A DNA stretch of 55,261 nt from Anaeromyxobacter oryzisoli (GTDB taxonomy: Bacteria > Myxococcota > Myxococcia > Myxococcales > Anaeromyxobacteraceae): contig NZ_JALCZA010000030.1 in the NCBI RefSeq assembly GCF_022690765.1, forward strand, positions 1 to 55,261. The letters are read 5' to 3'. The position numbers and the translations under genes were made by a program. Under the pieces are notes generated by a model, which was not told the DNA's origin, did no database searches, and saw only the letters and a program-made list of their open reading frames with translations. Positions 7,202 to 16,062 of this stretch are shown here, one piece after another; position 1 is the stretch's first letter; each line of letters starts with the position of its first letter.

Positions 7202-8634
7202 CCCGCGTCCTTGCAGTGGCGGCGGCCGTGGCGCTGCCCACTGTTGCGGCCTGGCCGCTCGTCTCTGGGCTCTGGGCTGCCGGCCGGCCTTGCGCGCTGC
7301 AGCGCCTGGGCAAGGTCGCCGCCGCGGCGATGGCGGGACTCGGGATCGTGTCGCTGGCGTCGTTCTTCTGGCTCCTCGCGGGCGGGACCCTCGGCCGCAG
7401 CTACGTGGCCGCCGAGGTGCCACTCCTCATGCTGCTCTGGCTGGCGCTCACCGCCTGGCGCCGGCGGGTGACGCGACGAGAGCAATCGCAGGCCTCCGCG
7501 GCACGAGAGCCCGTGCTGCCCTCCGGCAGCGTGGTCTGGAACGTCCTCGCGACCGCGCTGGTCGGAGTCGCCCTCGCGTTCGCGCTCTGGCGCCTGATCC
7601 GCATCGGGGCGGACCACCCGCACGGTGGGTGGGACGCGTGGGCCATCTGGAACCACCGTGCCCGCTTCATCTTCCGGGCCGGCGAGGATTGGCGCGAAGC
7701 GTTCGTCCCCGAGCTGTCTTGGAGCCACGTCGACTATCCGCTTCTCCTTCCGCTCTCCGTCGCACGGATCTGGGCATATGCCGGCGAGACGACGCTCGCG
7801 CCTGCAGTCGTCGCGGCCCTTTTCACGCTCGCGGCGGCCGCCACGCTCGCCGCGGGGGTGGCGGCGTCCGCGGGACCGGTCGCCGGCGCCACCGCGGCCA
7901 TCCTCCTCCTCGGCACCCCCGGCTACGTCCACATGGGCGCTTCCCAGTACGCCGACGTTCCACTCGGGGCGCTCCTCGTCGTCGCGCTGGTGGCTTTGCT
8001 CGAGGCCGAGCGGACCGGTTTCCCCGGGCGAGCGCGGGCCCTCGTGCTGGGCGGGCTCTTCCTGGGCTTCGCCGGCTGGACCAAGAACGAGGGGCTCACG
8101 GCCGCGGCGATCGTGGTGCTGGCGCGGACCCTGCTGTCCTGGCGCGTCCGCGGGCTCGCGGCCTCGCTCCGGGAGCTCGTTCCCCTCGCGGCCGGCGCGG
8201 CGCTTCCCGCCGCGGCGTGGCTCGCCTTTCACTGGAGCGTCGCGCCACCATGGGCGGAGGAGTTCATCGGCCAGAACCGCACGGCACTAGCGCAGCACCT
8301 CATGGACGGTGACCGATGGAGCCTCATCCTGAGTGGGGTCGCGAAGGTCCTCCCCGGCGCGGAGCTCCACCTCCTCGCCGTGGCCGCGGGCCTCGCGATC
8401 CTGCTCGGGGCCCGCCCCCGCGGCGTCCTCCGGTCCCCGGCATTCGTCTCGGCCGCGCTGCTCTATGCGGCCGTCGTCGCCGGGTTCCTGGTGACGCCGA
8501 AACCGCTCGCGTGGCACCTCGCGACGGCCGCGGATCGGCTCGCCATGCAGCCCTGGCCCGTCCTGCTGCTGGGACTGCTCGCATCCGCGGCCCCGGAGGC
8601 GGGGCGGGCCGCAAGGGAGAGCAACCTAGAATGA
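7198..8634 (+). CDS. Polytopic membrane glycosyltransferase (GT-C fold)
   Basis: This 478-residue protein has about eleven membrane helices and the layout of lipid-carrier-dependent GT-C enzymes. A first extracytoplasmic loop holds HPHGGWDAWAIWNHRARF, with the acidic residue expected for catalysis, and WSHVDYPLLLPLSVA follows. GFAGWTKNEGLTAA is a second conserved region. It presumably transfers a sugar from a polyprenyl-phosphate donor on the outer face of the inner membrane. The start overlaps the previous gene by ATGA. The donor may be made by the Alg5-like enzyme at 2883-3674. Confidence 0.8.
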   Translation: MTRVLAVAAAVALPTVAAWPLVSGLWAAGRPCALQRLGKVAAAAMAGLGIVSLASFFWLLAGGTLGRSYVAAEVPLLMLLWLALTAWRRRVTRREQSQASAAREPVLPSGSVVWNVLATALVGVALAFALWRLIRIGADHPHGGWDAWAIWNHRARFIFRAGEDWREAFVPELSWSHVDYPLLLPLSVARIWAYAGETTLAPAVVAALFTLAAAATLAAGVAASAGPVAGATAAILLLGTPGYVHMGASQYADVPLGALLVVALVALLEAERTGFPGRARALVLGGLFLGFAGWTKNEGLTAAAIVVLARTLLSWRVRGLAASLRELVPLAAGAALPAAAWLAFHWSVAPPWAEEFIGQNRTALAQHLMDGDRWSLILSGVAKVLPGAELHLLAVAAGLAILLGARPRGVLRSPAFVSAALLYAAVVAGFLVTPKPLAWHLATAADRLAMQPWPVLLLGLLASAAPEAGRAARESNLE

Positions 8635-8734
8635 ACGCATCGATGGTGAACCCCGCTCCCCGATCGCGAGCGCGGCCTCCGGGCGCTCGGCCGCGGCCCC
8701 TCGCGCCGCTCGAACGCACAGGCTCGGCAAGCGC

Positions 8735-11257
8735 ATGAAGGTCTGCCTCGTCACCTACGGCACGTTCTTCGATCCTGCCGCCGTCGTCGCCGGCAACAGC
8801 GTCCGCGCGTACTACCTCGCTCGGGCGCTCGTGGAGCGCGGCGTCGAGGTCGTCCACCTCTACCCCGACGTGCTCGCGCGGCACGCCCGGGCCGATGCGG
8901 CGGTGCCGGCGGGGATCCGCGTGCGGACCTACCGGGACGGTCCGGACCTGCTCGCCGAGATCGAGCGGGAGCGGCCCGCCGCGGTCCTCGTCGGGTACTG
9001 GGAGCTGCTGGAGCATTTCCCCGAGCGGTACGCGTTCCCCATCATCGTGGACGTGGTGGCGCCGCGGATCCTGGAGAACCTGTTCGAGGACCGCGATCTC
9101 ACGGCGGAGGCCGATCGCCTCGTACGGCTGTATCGCCGCGCCGACCTGTTCCTCGCCGGCAACGAGCGCCAGCGCCACTTCCTCCTGCCCTGGCTCATCC
9201 TCGCCGGCTTTCGGTGCGCGACCGGCGCGCCCGTGGCGGTCGTGCCCATCTCCACCGAGCCGAGGGCGGCGGAGCCGCGCGCGCCCGGGGACGGCGAATG
9301 GCGCTTCGTCACCGGCGGCGTGAGCTGGCCGTGGCGACGCACCGAGGCCTACTTCGAGCCGCTCGTCGCCGCGCTCCCACAAGGACCGGCGCGGCTGGAT
9401 CTCTTCGAGGGGCGATACGTGTACGGCGGCGCCGACGCACAGCCGCGGCGCTGGAGCTCGGAGCGGGTCACCTCGCACGACCTCCTCCCGTACGGCGAGA
9501 TGCAGACGTTCCTCGCCACGACCGGCCACGTCGGGGTCGAGCTCGCCGACTACAACCTCGAGCGGGAGTTCAGCCAGTCGTTCCGTTCGGCCGACTTCCT
9601 GCGCAACGGGCTCCCGGTGCTCTGCAACAGGTACACGGAGCTCGCCGGCTGGATCGAGGCGTACGACGCGGGCTGGGTAGTGGACGATCCCGGGCAGATA
9701 CCGGAGGTGATGCGCCGCATCTTCACTTCGCGCGAGGAGTGGACCACGAAGTCCCGGAACGCTCGCCGCCTCGTGGAGGAGCGGCTCCACTATGCGCGGA
9801 CGATCGAGCCGGTCCACGCGTTCCTGCGCGAGCCGCGGCGACCGGAGCGCGGGCTGCGCCCGCTGCTCACGGCCTCGCTTTCGGCTCCCGAGCGCCATGC
9901 TCCGACGTTGCCTGCCTTCCCCTCTGTCCCGCTCCGTCGCCGCCTGCGCGGCGCGACCGCGTCCTTCTTGCGCGCGCTCCTTCCGACACGGAGCGACGCC
10001 ATCCTGATGGTCACGCGGAGCGACGTCTTCCCGGCCGATCACGGTGCAGCGGTCAAGATCGATCGGACCGCCCGTGGGCTCGCCGAGAGCGCCTCGGCCG
10101 TGTATCTGGTGACCGACGATCCGAAGCGGTACCACCGCTACCAAGGCGGGCGTCACGACGAGCTGCGTTACCCGTGGCTCATCCGGAAGGTCACGCCGCG
10201 TCGGGAACGGGTACGCAAGCGCCTCCTCGCGGCGGGCCTCCCATCGGACGACGCCTTCCTCTATCACGCGGCGGTGGACTGGGGCTTCGTGGTCCGCGCG
10301 CTCTACATCGCCGTTCGCCACGGCGTGCGGCGGTACCAGGCGGAGTTCCCTGCGTACGCGAAGCCCTGCCTGCGCGCGCGACGCCTCCTCGGGGGCGTCG
10401 CCGCGATCGTCGAGCACAACGTCGAGTACCAGCGGATCGCGGCGCAACACCCGGATCTCCCGGAGAGCGTTCGTCGTTGGCTCCGGGGGCTCGAGCTCCG
10501 GCTCTGTGACCGCGTCGACGTGGTGGTGGCGGTCTCGAACGATGACCGGGACGCCCTGGTCCGCGACGGCGTACCGCCGGAGAAGGTCCGCGTCATCCCT
10601 CACGGCGTCGATCTCGCCGCGTTCGAGCGCGCGGCGCGCCTCGACACGCGGCGCCTCCTTGGGCTCCCGCCGGACTGCCCGCTCCTCGTCTACCACGGTA
10701 CGTATCAGTACCCGCCGAACCTCGACGCCGTGCAGGTCCTCGCCGACGAGATCCTGCCGCGCCTGCACCAGCGGGGGATCCGTCCGAAGGTGCTCGCCGT
10801 GGGTCCGTTCCCGCCCGCCTCGTCGCCGCACGCGGACATCGTGTTCACCGGCTCGGTGCCCGAGGTGGCACCCTACCTGCTCGACGCGGACGTCGCGGTG
10901 GTGCCGCTCCGCAGCGGCGGGGGAACCCGCATGAAGGTGCTCGACTACTTCGCCGCTCGCGTCCCCGTGGTCGGCTCGTCGAAGGGGCTCGAGGGGCTCG
11001 CGCTCGTGGACGGCGAGCAGGCGCTCATCCGCGACGATCCCGACGCGTTCGCCGCGGCCGTCGCGGAGCTGCTCGGCTCGCCGGCGCGACGTGCCGCGCT
11101 CGCCGAAGCGGGGCGCAAGCATGTCGCGGCGCTCGACTGGTCACGGATCGCCGAGCGATATCTCGCCGAGTACCGCGCGCGAGAGATGTCCGGCGCGACG
11201 GCGAGACCGCCCGCGCGATCCGTCGAGAAAGGCGGTGCCGGCACGGCGGCAAGCTGA
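8735..11257 (+). CDS. Two-domain GT-B glycosyltransferase fusion
   Basis: This 840-residue protein joins two glycosyltransferase units. The first (about residues 1-370) ends in a donor-site half containing LADYNLEREFSQSFRSADFL and NGLPVLCNRYTELAGW. The second (about 423-830) begins with MVTRSDVFPADHGAAVKI, contains VEHNVEYQRIA, VVAVSNDDRDAL and VIPHGVDLAAFE, and finishes with the GT4 donor signature PLRSGGGTRMKVLDYFA. The linker (about 370-420) is Pro/Arg rich. Such fusions usually add two sugars in sequence to one acceptor. It is preceded by a 100-bp gap with no recognisable gene. Confidence 0.85.
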   Translation: MKVCLVTYGTFFDPAAVVAGNSVRAYYLARALVERGVEVVHLYPDVLARHARADAAVPAGIRVRTYRDGPDLLAEIERERPAAVLVGYWELLEHFPERYAFPIIVDVVAPRILENLFEDRDLTAEADRLVRLYRRADLFLAGNERQRHFLLPWLILAGFRCATGAPVAVVPISTEPRAAEPRAPGDGEWRFVTGGVSWPWRRTEAYFEPLVAALPQGPARLDLFEGRYVYGGADAQPRRWSSERVTSHDLLPYGEMQTFLATTGHVGVELADYNLEREFSQSFRSADFLRNGLPVLCNRYTELAGWIEAYDAGWVVDDPGQIPEVMRRIFTSREEWTTKSRNARRLVEERLHYARTIEPVHAFLREPRRPERGLRPLLTASLSAPERHAPTLPAFPSVPLRRRLRGATASFLRALLPTRSDAILMVTRSDVFPADHGAAVKIDRTARGLAESASAVYLVTDDPKRYHRYQGGRHDELRYPWLIRKVTPRRERVRKRLLAAGLPSDDAFLYHAAVDWGFVVRALYIAVRHGVRRYQAEFPAYAKPCLRARRLLGGVAAIVEHNVEYQRIAAQHPDLPESVRRWLRGLELRLCDRVDVVVAVSNDDRDALVRDGVPPEKVRVIPHGVDLAAFERAARLDTRRLLGLPPDCPLLVYHGTYQYPPNLDAVQVLADEILPRLHQRGIRPKVLAVGPFPPASSPHADIVFTGSVPEVAPYLLDADVAVVPLRSGGGTRMKVLDYFAARVPVVGSSKGLEGLALVDGEQALIRDDPDAFAAAVAELLGSPARRAALAEAGRKHVAALDWSRIAERYLAEYRAREMSGATARPPARSVEKGGAGTAAS

Positions 11258-11318
11258 GGACAGGGCGCGGGCCAGGCGGGGCCAGCCCGACGCCCGTGAA
11301 GACGTTGGGGGGGGGACA

Positions 11319-13943
11319 ATGAAGGATTCGTCGAGCTTTCCAGTCGAGAGCATCGTGCTGGACGTGCCGGAGCGTCTCTCCGACGTCACGTCGTGGCACG
11401 GCCACATACCGTTCGCCTTCTGGTGCGTCGAGGCGCTGCGCCCCCGGGTGCTGGTGGAGCTCGGCACGCACCGCGGCGACAGCTACTCCGCGTTCTGCCA
11501 GGCCGTGCAGCGCCTTTCGCTGCCCACCTCCTGCTTCGCGGTGGACACCTGGGCCGGCGACCCCCATGCCGGGTTCTACGGTGAGGAGATTTACAAGGAG
11601 GTCCGTCGGTACCACGACGAACGGTTCGGGTCCTTCTCGAGTCTCATCCGCTCCACCTTCGACCAGGCGGTCTCGAGCTTCGCGGACGGGTCGATCGACC
11701 TCCTCCACGTGGACGGATTGCACACCTACGACGGAGTGAAGCACGACTTCGAGACCTGGCTCCCCAAGCTCAGCCCGTCGGCGGTGGTGCTCTTCCACGA
11801 CACGAACGTCCGCCTCCCCGAGTTCGGGGTGTGGCGGTTCTGGGACGAGATCAGCGGCCGCTACCCGCACTTCGCCTTTCCGCACTCGCACGGCCTCGGC
11901 GTGCTGCTCGTGGGAGGGGCGCCTCCGGAGAGCGCGCTCCGGCTGGCGTCGGCGTCGCCAGAGGACGCGGCCCGGATCCGCGCGACGTTCGCGCAGCTCG
12001 GTGGCCGGATGACGGACATCGCGGAGCGCCGTCGGCTCGCGCTGGAGTTCGCGGCACTCCGGCGGACGGTCGAGCAGCAGTCTGCCGCGTCGGAACACTG
12101 CGTGGACTCGTGCGCCCGGGCGCACGCCGAGCACGCACGGCAGTCCGCCGCTGCGCGGGACCGCATCAAGGCGTGCCAGCAGGCGCTCGCCGAGACGCGG
12201 CGGGATCTCGCCCGGGTGAACACGGGGCTCGATTCGCTGCGGGAGCGCACCGAGGCGCTCCACCCGGTCCGCGGGCGACCGCGATGGCGCACCGCGCTCG
12301 AGCGCGCCGCGCAGGCCCTCGCCTCGCACGGGCCGCTGCGCATGGTCCGACTCCGGAAGTACTCGGCCCTGATCCGCTCGTCGGGCCTGTTCCAAGCCGA
12401 TCACTACATCGCGCAGCTCCAGCTTGGCGACCGCGGCCGCGCGCGAAAGGATCCCGTCCGGCACTACCTCGTGCATGGCGCGGCTGCAGGCGTCGAGCCG
12501 AACCCGTTCTTCGACACCGCCTGGTACGTGGCACGTCACCCCGAGGCGGGCGCGCCGGGGAAGAACCCGCTCGTCCACTATATCCGGAACCAGCGGTGGA
12601 CGGATCCGGGCCCGGGGTTCGACACCAAGTACTACCTCGATCGCTATCCGGACGTCGCCGCCTCCGGGGCGAGCCCCCTCGCCCATCACCTCGCTCACGG
12701 CGTGCAGCAGGGTCGGATCACCACCCCGCTCCCACAGCCCTCGCGCGCGCTCGCTCTCTCGAACGAGCTCGTAGGGCGTGCGCCCCAGCTCGTGCCGGAC
12801 CCCGGCCCGGGGCGCGTGCTCGTCTGTGACGTCTGGGTGCTGACGCCCGACCAGGACTCGGGGTCGGTGCGAATGTTCGCGACCCTGAAGCTGCTGCGGG
12901 CGCTCGGTCACGAGGTGACGTTCGTCTCGATGAGCACGGAGCCGAGGCCGCGCTACGCGAACGACATCCGCGATCTCGGGATCGAGGTCATCCAGGGGCT
13001 CGCCGATGCCTTCGCCCACCTCTCCGCCGAGGGGCACCGGTACCGGTTCGCGGTGCTCTCCCGCCCGGATGTGTACCTTTGCTTCCTGCCCGCGGTGCGG
13101 GCGTTCGCCGTGCACGCGACGGTCATCTACGACACGGTGGATCTCCACTGGGTGCGCCTGGAGCGCGCCGCCGCGCTGAGCGGCGACCCCTCGCAGCGCG
13201 CCGAGGCGGCGCGCTTTCGCGCGATCGAGCGGCTCGCCGCGAGCACCGCCGATCGTGTCCTCGCCATCTCGGCGGAGGAGCAGCAGACGCTTCGCGCCGA
13301 ATGCCCGGGCGTCCAGGTGGACGTCCTCCCGAACATCCACGAATGCCGCCCGACGAGCCGCTCGTGGGCGGATCGCAAGGACCTGATGTTCATCGGCGGA
13401 TACGATCACACCCCCAACGTGGACGCGGTGGAGTGGTTCGTCTCCGAGATCCTGCCGCGCGTGCGGCAGCGCCTCCCCGAGGTCGTCCTGCACGTCATCG
13501 GGAGCAAGCCGCCGGCCAAGTTGCTGGCGCTCGCCTCTCCATGCGTGGACGTCCTCGGCTACGTGCCGGACGTCGAGCCCTGGTTCGATGCGACGCGCGT
13601 CTTCGTCGCCCCCCTGCGCTTCGGCGCGGGCATGAAGGGGAAGATCGGGCAGGCGATGAGCCATGGGGTGCCGCTGGTGACGACCCCTATCGGCGCGGAA
13701 GGGATGCAGCTCGCGCATGGCGAGAACGCCCTCGTCGCCGGGGACGCCGAGGCGTTCGCCGAGGCGGTCGTTCGGCTGTACCAGGACGAGCTCCTGTGGG
13801 CTCGCATCGCGAAGAGCTCGCTTCAGCACCTGCAGCGGCGCTTCTCGGAACACGCCGTCCGGGACGCGCTCGCCGCGCTGTTCACCGTCGCCGAGACGCC
13901 CGCCGGAACCGTCGCGGGCGCCCCTGCGGAATACATCGTCTGA
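11319..13943 (+). CDS. Methyltransferase / coiled coil / repeat / GT4 fusion
   Basis: This 874-residue protein has four parts. Residues about 20-190 form a class I methyltransferase of the Methyltransf_24 type (LVELGTHRGDSYSAF, then LLHVDGLHTYDGVKHDFETW and VVLFHDTN). Residues about 225-330 are charged and helical, probably coiled coil. Residues about 356-467 hold three imperfect copies of a repeat with the pattern F-D-x-x-Y...P-x-x-HYL-x-HG. Residues about 498-860 are a GT4 glycosyltransferase with PLRFGAGMKGKIGQAMSHG as the donor site. The ATG follows a run of nine G residues (11307-11315) that would serve as ribosome-binding site. It likely modifies and extends one glycan chain. Confidence 0.87.
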   Translation: MKDSSSFPVESIVLDVPERLSDVTSWHGHIPFAFWCVEALRPRVLVELGTHRGDSYSAFCQAVQRLSLPTSCFAVDTWAGDPHAGFYGEEIYKEVRRYHDERFGSFSSLIRSTFDQAVSSFADGSIDLLHVDGLHTYDGVKHDFETWLPKLSPSAVVLFHDTNVRLPEFGVWRFWDEISGRYPHFAFPHSHGLGVLLVGGAPPESALRLASASPEDAARIRATFAQLGGRMTDIAERRRLALEFAALRRTVEQQSAASEHCVDSCARAHAEHARQSAAARDRIKACQQALAETRRDLARVNTGLDSLRERTEALHPVRGRPRWRTALERAAQALASHGPLRMVRLRKYSALIRSSGLFQADHYIAQLQLGDRGRARKDPVRHYLVHGAAAGVEPNPFFDTAWYVARHPEAGAPGKNPLVHYIRNQRWTDPGPGFDTKYYLDRYPDVAASGASPLAHHLAHGVQQGRITTPLPQPSRALALSNELVGRAPQLVPDPGPGRVLVCDVWVLTPDQDSGSVRMFATLKLLRALGHEVTFVSMSTEPRPRYANDIRDLGIEVIQGLADAFAHLSAEGHRYRFAVLSRPDVYLCFLPAVRAFAVHATVIYDTVDLHWVRLERAAALSGDPSQRAEAARFRAIERLAASTADRVLAISAEEQQTLRAECPGVQVDVLPNIHECRPTSRSWADRKDLMFIGGYDHTPNVDAVEWFVSEILPRVRQRLPEVVLHVIGSKPPAKLLALASPCVDVLGYVPDVEPWFDATRVFVAPLRFGAGMKGKIGQAMSHGVPLVTTPIGAEGMQLAHGENALVAGDAEAFAEAVVRLYQDELLWARIAKSSLQHLQRRFSEHAVRDALAALFTVAETPAGTVAGAPAEYIV

Positions 13944-13968
13944 TCGGACCAATCGTCTGATCGGACCA
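13935..13968. repeat. 17-bp perfect tandem duplication over a stop codon
   Basis: ATCGTCTGATCGGACCA occurs twice head to tail (13935-13951 and 13952-13968). The first copy contains the TGA that ends the 874-residue fusion gene, and the second lies in the gap before the next gene. Confidence 0.9.
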
Positions 13969-13986
13969 TCGGGCCACGGAGCAAGC

Positions 13987-14952
13987 ATGTCGAAGACGAC
14001 TCCATCGCTCAGCGTCGTGATCTCCGCCGATGTGGGCGCCGAGCTCCTCCGGAGCAAGCTCGAGAGCCTGCGCGACCAGACGCTGGATCCTCGGGCGTTC
14101 GAGATCCTGATCATGGACGCGCGCGGGGACGAGGGCCGGCAGCTCGCGCGCTCGTTCGAACGCGCGCTGCCGCTCCGCGTCGAGCGCCCCCCCTCCCCTG
14201 GGCGGGCCGCCGCCCGCAACCACGCGACGCTCGCGGCGCGTGGCGAGGTCGTGCTCTTCTTCGACGACGAGGGCGTCGCCGATCCGGGCCTGCTCGAGGT
14301 CCACGTCCGCTCGCACCGCGCCGCGCCGGCGGTGACCCACGCCGTCCTCGGAGCGACCGCGGTCGCCCCCGCGCAGGCGACGGAGCCGCTCGCCCACTTC
14401 GTCACGCACGTCGAAGGCTTCCCCGTCTCGTACGCCAGCCTGCAGGACGGAGCCCCGCTCGACTTCACGTCCTTCTGGGGCGCACGGTGCTCCTGCAAGC
14501 GCGGCTTCCTCGTCGAGGGCGGGCTGTTCGACCCGTCGCTGCACGATGGCTGCGAGGACGTCGAGCTCGGGTACCGGCTCGCGGAGCGGGGGCTGGACCT
14601 CCGCTACTACGCCGGCGCGATCACGAGGCGCACAGGCCCGATGCTCCTCGAGGCCGAGCTCGCGCGGCGGCGCCGCCACGGCGCCGCGCGTCGTGCGCTG
14701 ACGGATCGCGGCGGCGCGGAGGCGCTCCGCCGCTGGGCGGGGATCGCGGCCTCCGAAGATCTCTGGGCGAAGGTGAAGGATGTGCACCGCCAGCTCGTGC
14801 GCTCCGCGCTGGAGCTCGACCGCCTGGCGCGGCTGCGAAGCGCGGCCGGGCTCCCGATGGAGCCGTGGGATGTGGCGCTGCTGCACCGAGGATACTGGAC
14901 CGCCCTGCGCATCGCGCATGCGCAAGGGGCGGTCACAGGAGAAGCGAAATGA
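13987..14952 (+). CDS. GT2-like glycosyltransferase
   Basis: This 321-residue protein has a GT-A fold signature: LSVVISADVGAELLRSKLES at the start, GRAAARNHATLAARGEVVLF with the metal-site replacement FFDDEGVADP (DDE in place of DXD), and DGCEDVELGYRLAERG as the acceptor/catalytic ED motif. The C-terminal third is helical and charged. It overlaps the next gene by ATGA and follows the fusion gene by 43 nt, so this group forms an operon. The nucleotide-binding N-terminus is less conserved than in the other GT2 genes of the window. Confidence 0.8.
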   Translation: MSKTTPSLSVVISADVGAELLRSKLESLRDQTLDPRAFEILIMDARGDEGRQLARSFERALPLRVERPPSPGRAAARNHATLAARGEVVLFFDDEGVADPGLLEVHVRSHRAAPAVTHAVLGATAVAPAQATEPLAHFVTHVEGFPVSYASLQDGAPLDFTSFWGARCSCKRGFLVEGGLFDPSLHDGCEDVELGYRLAERGLDLRYYAGAITRRTGPMLLEAELARRRRHGAARRALTDRGGAEALRRWAGIAASEDLWAKVKDVHRQLVRSALELDRLARLRSAAGLPMEPWDVALLHRGYWTALRIAHAQGAVTGEAK

Positions 14953-16034
14953 GAGCGCGTCCGAGAGTCCTGCTGCTCAACAACTACCCGATGGAGAGCG
15001 CCCTGCGCGGATGGCGCGCCGGGACCTACCCTGGGCATCACCTCTGGGGCGCGGCCGGGCTCGACGAGCACGGCTTCGACGTCGTCATCCCGCCGTACAC
15101 GGGGCTGCCGAGGCTCACGCGCTTCCTCGAGCCGCACACGCCGAAGACCTGGGGTGACCTCGATCAGCAGCTCCGCGCCTGGCTCCAAATCGACTGCGAC
15201 GTCATCTACTCGGCGTGCCAGTACACGAGCGGGCTGCTCGCGCGGCTCCACACGCGCCGGCTGCTCCGGACGCCCGTCGTCGCTCTCGCGCATCACGAGA
15301 TCGCGCACGATCGCGCCGGCGAGGCGTTCGTCGCCGGCCACACGCGCCTGCTGTGCCTCAGCCGCGAGGTGCAAGCGCTGCTCGCGGGACGGTTCGCCGT
15401 CCCCGAGGAGCGGACGCGCGTGCTGGACTGGGGGCCGGAGCTTCGCTTCTACGGTGAGCCCACCCAGGGGAACGACGAGCTCCCGGCGGAGCCGCTGATC
15501 GTCAGCGTCGGGAAGAGCTTCAGGGATCACGACACGCTGGCCTCGGCGGCGGACGCCGAGGGGCTCTCGACCCTCGTCGCCGGAACGCCACCTCGCCCAC
15601 CGTTCGCCTCGAAGCACGTCCGGGTCATGCCCGTCTACGAGGCCGGCCCCCACATCCCGTACCCGGAGGTCCTGAGGCTCTGCCGTGGCGCACGCGTCCT
15701 CGCGATCCCGCTCGTGAACACCCCTGGCCTCGCGGGGCTGACGAGCCTCGTGGACGCGCTCGGGCTCGGCAAGCCCGTGATCATGACCCGGAACAGGCTC
15801 GTGGACATCGACGTCGAGGCGGAGGGGATCGGCCTGTGGGTCGAGCCCGGCGACGTCGCGGGGTGGCGAGACGCATTGCGCACGCTCGCGTCGGACGAGC
15901 CGCGCTGTCGCGAGATGGGGCGGCGGGCCCGCGAACTCGCCGAGCGCCGCTACAACCAGGACACGTTCACGGAGCAGCTCGCGCACGAGCTCTCGCTCGC
16001 CATCTCGGATCCTCGCCCCATCGGCCGGTGCTGA
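14949..16034 (+). CDS. GT-B type glycosyltransferase
   Basis: This 361-residue protein opens with VLLLNNYPMESALRGWRAG and includes VVALAHHEIAHDRAG in the acceptor half and VSVGKSFRDHDTLASAA plus ARVLAIPLVNTPGLAGLTS in the donor half, where NTPGLAGLTSLVDALGLGK stands at the position of the GT4 donor loop. The reading GLGKPVIMTRN follows the usual pattern. It begins inside the previous gene's stop (ATGA), so translation is coupled. It ends convergent with the CgeB-like gene 28 nt away. Specificity cannot be inferred. Confidence 0.78.
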   Translation: MRARPRVLLLNNYPMESALRGWRAGTYPGHHLWGAAGLDEHGFDVVIPPYTGLPRLTRFLEPHTPKTWGDLDQQLRAWLQIDCDVIYSACQYTSGLLARLHTRRLLRTPVVALAHHEIAHDRAGEAFVAGHTRLLCLSREVQALLAGRFAVPEERTRVLDWGPELRFYGEPTQGNDELPAEPLIVSVGKSFRDHDTLASAADAEGLSTLVAGTPPRPPFASKHVRVMPVYEAGPHIPYPEVLRLCRGARVLAIPLVNTPGLAGLTSLVDALGLGKPVIMTRNRLVDIDVEAEGIGLWVEPGDVAGWRDALRTLASDEPRCREMGRRARELAERRYNQDTFTEQLAHELSLAISDPRPIGRC

Positions 16035-16062
16035 GCGGGCGAACGCCCCCGCACCCCCGCCC

